From DASZMJ01 sp035551935 (lineage in GTDB: Bacteria; Planctomycetota; Planctomycetia; Isosphaerales; Isosphaeraceae), in contig DASZMJ010000476.1 in NCBI GenBank assembly GCA_035551935.1, forward strand, positions 1-23,406: a stretch of DNA of 23,406 nucleotides, read 5' to 3'. The notes under the pieces are model-generated. The model was not told the DNA's origin, ran no database searches, and saw only the letters and a list, made by a program, of their open reading frames with translations. This document shows positions 22,353 to 23,406 of this stretch, one piece after another. Numbering within the stretch: the first letter of the stretch is position 1; every line of letters starts with the position of its first letter. The position numbers and the translations under genes are program-made.

Positions 22353-23294
22353 ATGGGCCTCCCCATGCGCATTCTCGTCACCGGCGGCGCCGGCTACGTG
22401 GGCTCGACGCTCGTGCCGATGCTCCTGGAGCAAGGGCACCGCGTCCGCGTGCTGGACTCCCTGAAGTTCGGCGGCCACGGTCTACTCCCCTGCTGCCAGA
22501 ACCGCTTCTTCGAGCTGGTCCGGGGGGACGTCTGCGACCCCGACGCGGCCAAGAAGGCGCTCGACGGCGTCGAGGCGGTCGTGCACCTCGCGGCGATCGT
22601 CGGCTACCCGGCCTGCAAGAAGGAGCCGCAGGTCGCGCAGGCGACCAACGTCGAGGGGACGCGGAACCTGCTGGCCCTCCGCAAGCAGGACCAGCGGTTC
22701 GTCTTCGCGTCGACCGGCAGCATCTACGGGTCGATCCCCGATTATATCTGCAACGAGGAGACCCCCCGCGCCCCGATCACCCTCTACGGCGAGACCAAGG
22801 CCGCCGCCGAGGAGCTGGTCCTGGCCGCGGGCAATTCCGTCGCCTACCGCTACGCGACCGCCTTCGGCGTCAGCAACCGGATGCGGCTCGACCTGATGCC
22901 CAACGACTTCACGTATCAGGCCGTCAAGAACCGCAACCTCATCGTCTACGAGGGCGGCTTCAAGCGGACCTTCGTCCACGTCCGCGACATGGCCCGCTCG
23001 ATCGTCTTCGCGCTGGGGCGCTGGGACGAGATCAGGGACGACGTCTACAACGTCGGCCACGAGAGCATGAACTTCACCAAGGAAGACGTCGCTCACCAGA
23101 TCCTCAAACATGTGGATTTCTACCTCCACTTCGCCGAGGTCGGCCACGACGCCGACCGGCGCAACTACGAGGTCTCGTACGAGAAGATCCGCCGCAAGGG
23201 CTTCGAGACCACCATCGACCTCGACCGCGGCATCGCCGAGCTCGTCCGCGCCGCCCGGCTCATCGAGTTCCAGAACCCGTTCGCGAACGTGTGA
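22353..23294 (+). CDS. NAD-dependent epimerase/dehydratase (extended SDR family)
   Basis: The 313-residue product is an extended short-chain dehydrogenase related to nucleotide-sugar epimerases. The N-terminal Rossmann motif is ILVTGGAGYVGS (Gly11, Gly14, Gly17 of this start). The catalytic triad region has SIYGS preceded by ASTGS (Ser120, Thr121), and YGETK supplies Tyr145 and Lys149. HLAAIVGYP and the late FVHVRDMARSIVFAL motif are also typical. Two cysteine-rich spots (PCCQNRF, YPACKKEP) are slightly unusual. The start at 22353 has no good Shine-Dalgarno; ATG at 22365 would remove four residues and is equally possible. The substrate cannot be assigned. It has its own promoter and a REP-like pair 20 nt after the stop, so it is probably monocistronic. 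Confidence 0.9.
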   Translation: MGLPMRILVTGGAGYVGSTLVPMLLEQGHRVRVLDSLKFGGHGLLPCCQNRFFELVRGDVCDPDAAKKALDGVEAVVHLAAIVGYPACKKEPQVAQATNVEGTRNLLALRKQDQRFVFASTGSIYGSIPDYICNEETPRAPITLYGETKAAAEELVLAAGNSVAYRYATAFGVSNRMRLDLMPNDFTYQAVKNRNLIVYEGGFKRTFVHVRDMARSIVFALGRWDEIRDDVYNVGHESMNFTKEDVAHQILKHVDFYLHFAEVGHDADRRNYEVSYEKIRRKGFETTIDLDRGIAELVRAARLIEFQNPFANV

Positions 23295-23314
23295 ATCCGG
23301 ATGACCCCTCTTCC

Positions 23315-23373
23315 GTAGGGCCGGCTGTGCCGGCCGCGTGCCGCCATCGAGAGGCCGGCACAGCCGGCCCTAC
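23315..23373. repeat. REP-like inverted pair (BIME-like), family D
   Basis: Arms of 22 bp at 23314-23335 and 23353-23374 are perfect complements around a 17-nt loop. Each unit is GTAG followed by GGCCGGC, TGT, GCCGGCC. It begins 20 nt after the epimerase stop codon and 29 nt before the next start, so it separates the two genes. Confidence 0.75.
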
Positions 23374-23389
23374 GCGCCTACTCCATCCC

Positions 23390-23406
23390 AAGGAGAGACA
23401 CCATGA
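23390..23406 (+). promoter_or_regulatory. Ribosome binding site and start codon of the next gene
   Basis: AAGGAGAG (23390-23397) lies 5 nt before ATG at 23403, so a gene on the plus strand almost certainly begins here and continues past the window. Only its first codon is visible; nothing can be said about the product. Confidence 0.7.

Noticed and set aside
1..23406. CRISPR array, tRNA or rRNA genes
   Set aside because: No regularly spaced direct repeats and no cloverleaf or rRNA-like sequence were noticed; the long inverted repeats are single pairs, not arrays.

Overview
The window is very GC-rich DNA with the gene style of a planctomycete, most likely in or near the Isosphaeraceae/Gemmatales. 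This is inferred from gene content only: leucine-rich-repeat membrane proteins with an arginine-rich stub before one transmembrane helix, a TPR protein fused to a redoxin domain, a topoisomerase I with five zinc fingers, and a Rieske/cytochrome b cluster with very large c-type cytochromes. No rRNA, tRNA, CRISPR array or intact mobile element was seen.

Layout. The left edge (2-646) is the tail of a truncated gene of unknown function, ending in a palindrome that is partly duplicated just downstream. A small secreted Gly/Met/Pro-rich protein (1046-1531, +) converges on, and overlaps, a TolC-type outer-membrane efflux lipoprotein (1476-3047, -). Two more leftward genes follow: a SurA/PpiD-like membrane-anchored chaperone (3229-5184) and an LRR membrane protein (5292-6236). 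Divergent from these is topA (6709-9330, +), then a membrane protein joining a DUF4190-like hairpin to a GspG-like domain (9525-10202, +) and a secreted TPR-redoxin protein (10322-12556, +).

The centrepiece is a rightward operon at 13048-21986. It encodes a Rieske protein with a long repeated N-terminal extension, a cytochrome b6-like subunit, a subunit IV-like cytochrome b half fused behind about seven extra membrane helices, an eight-CxxCH membrane-anchored cytochrome with a coiled-coil neck, an 82-residue mini-cytochrome whose only CxxCH lies at its very end, and a cupredoxin-like lipoprotein. Together these look like a quinol-oxidising complex with a dedicated chain of up to nine c-hemes and a probable copper centre. 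Membership of one physical complex is an inference from synteny and the very tight gene spacing.

A separate promoter drives an NAD-dependent epimerase (22353-23294, +). The window ends at the start codon of another gene.

Five long inverted repeats of four sequence families lie between genes. Each is a head-to-head pair of REP-like hairpins, most with GTAG or GCAG at the foot. Four of the five begin 15-23 nt after a stop codon, so they seem to mark ends of transcription units. None lies inside the respiratory operon.
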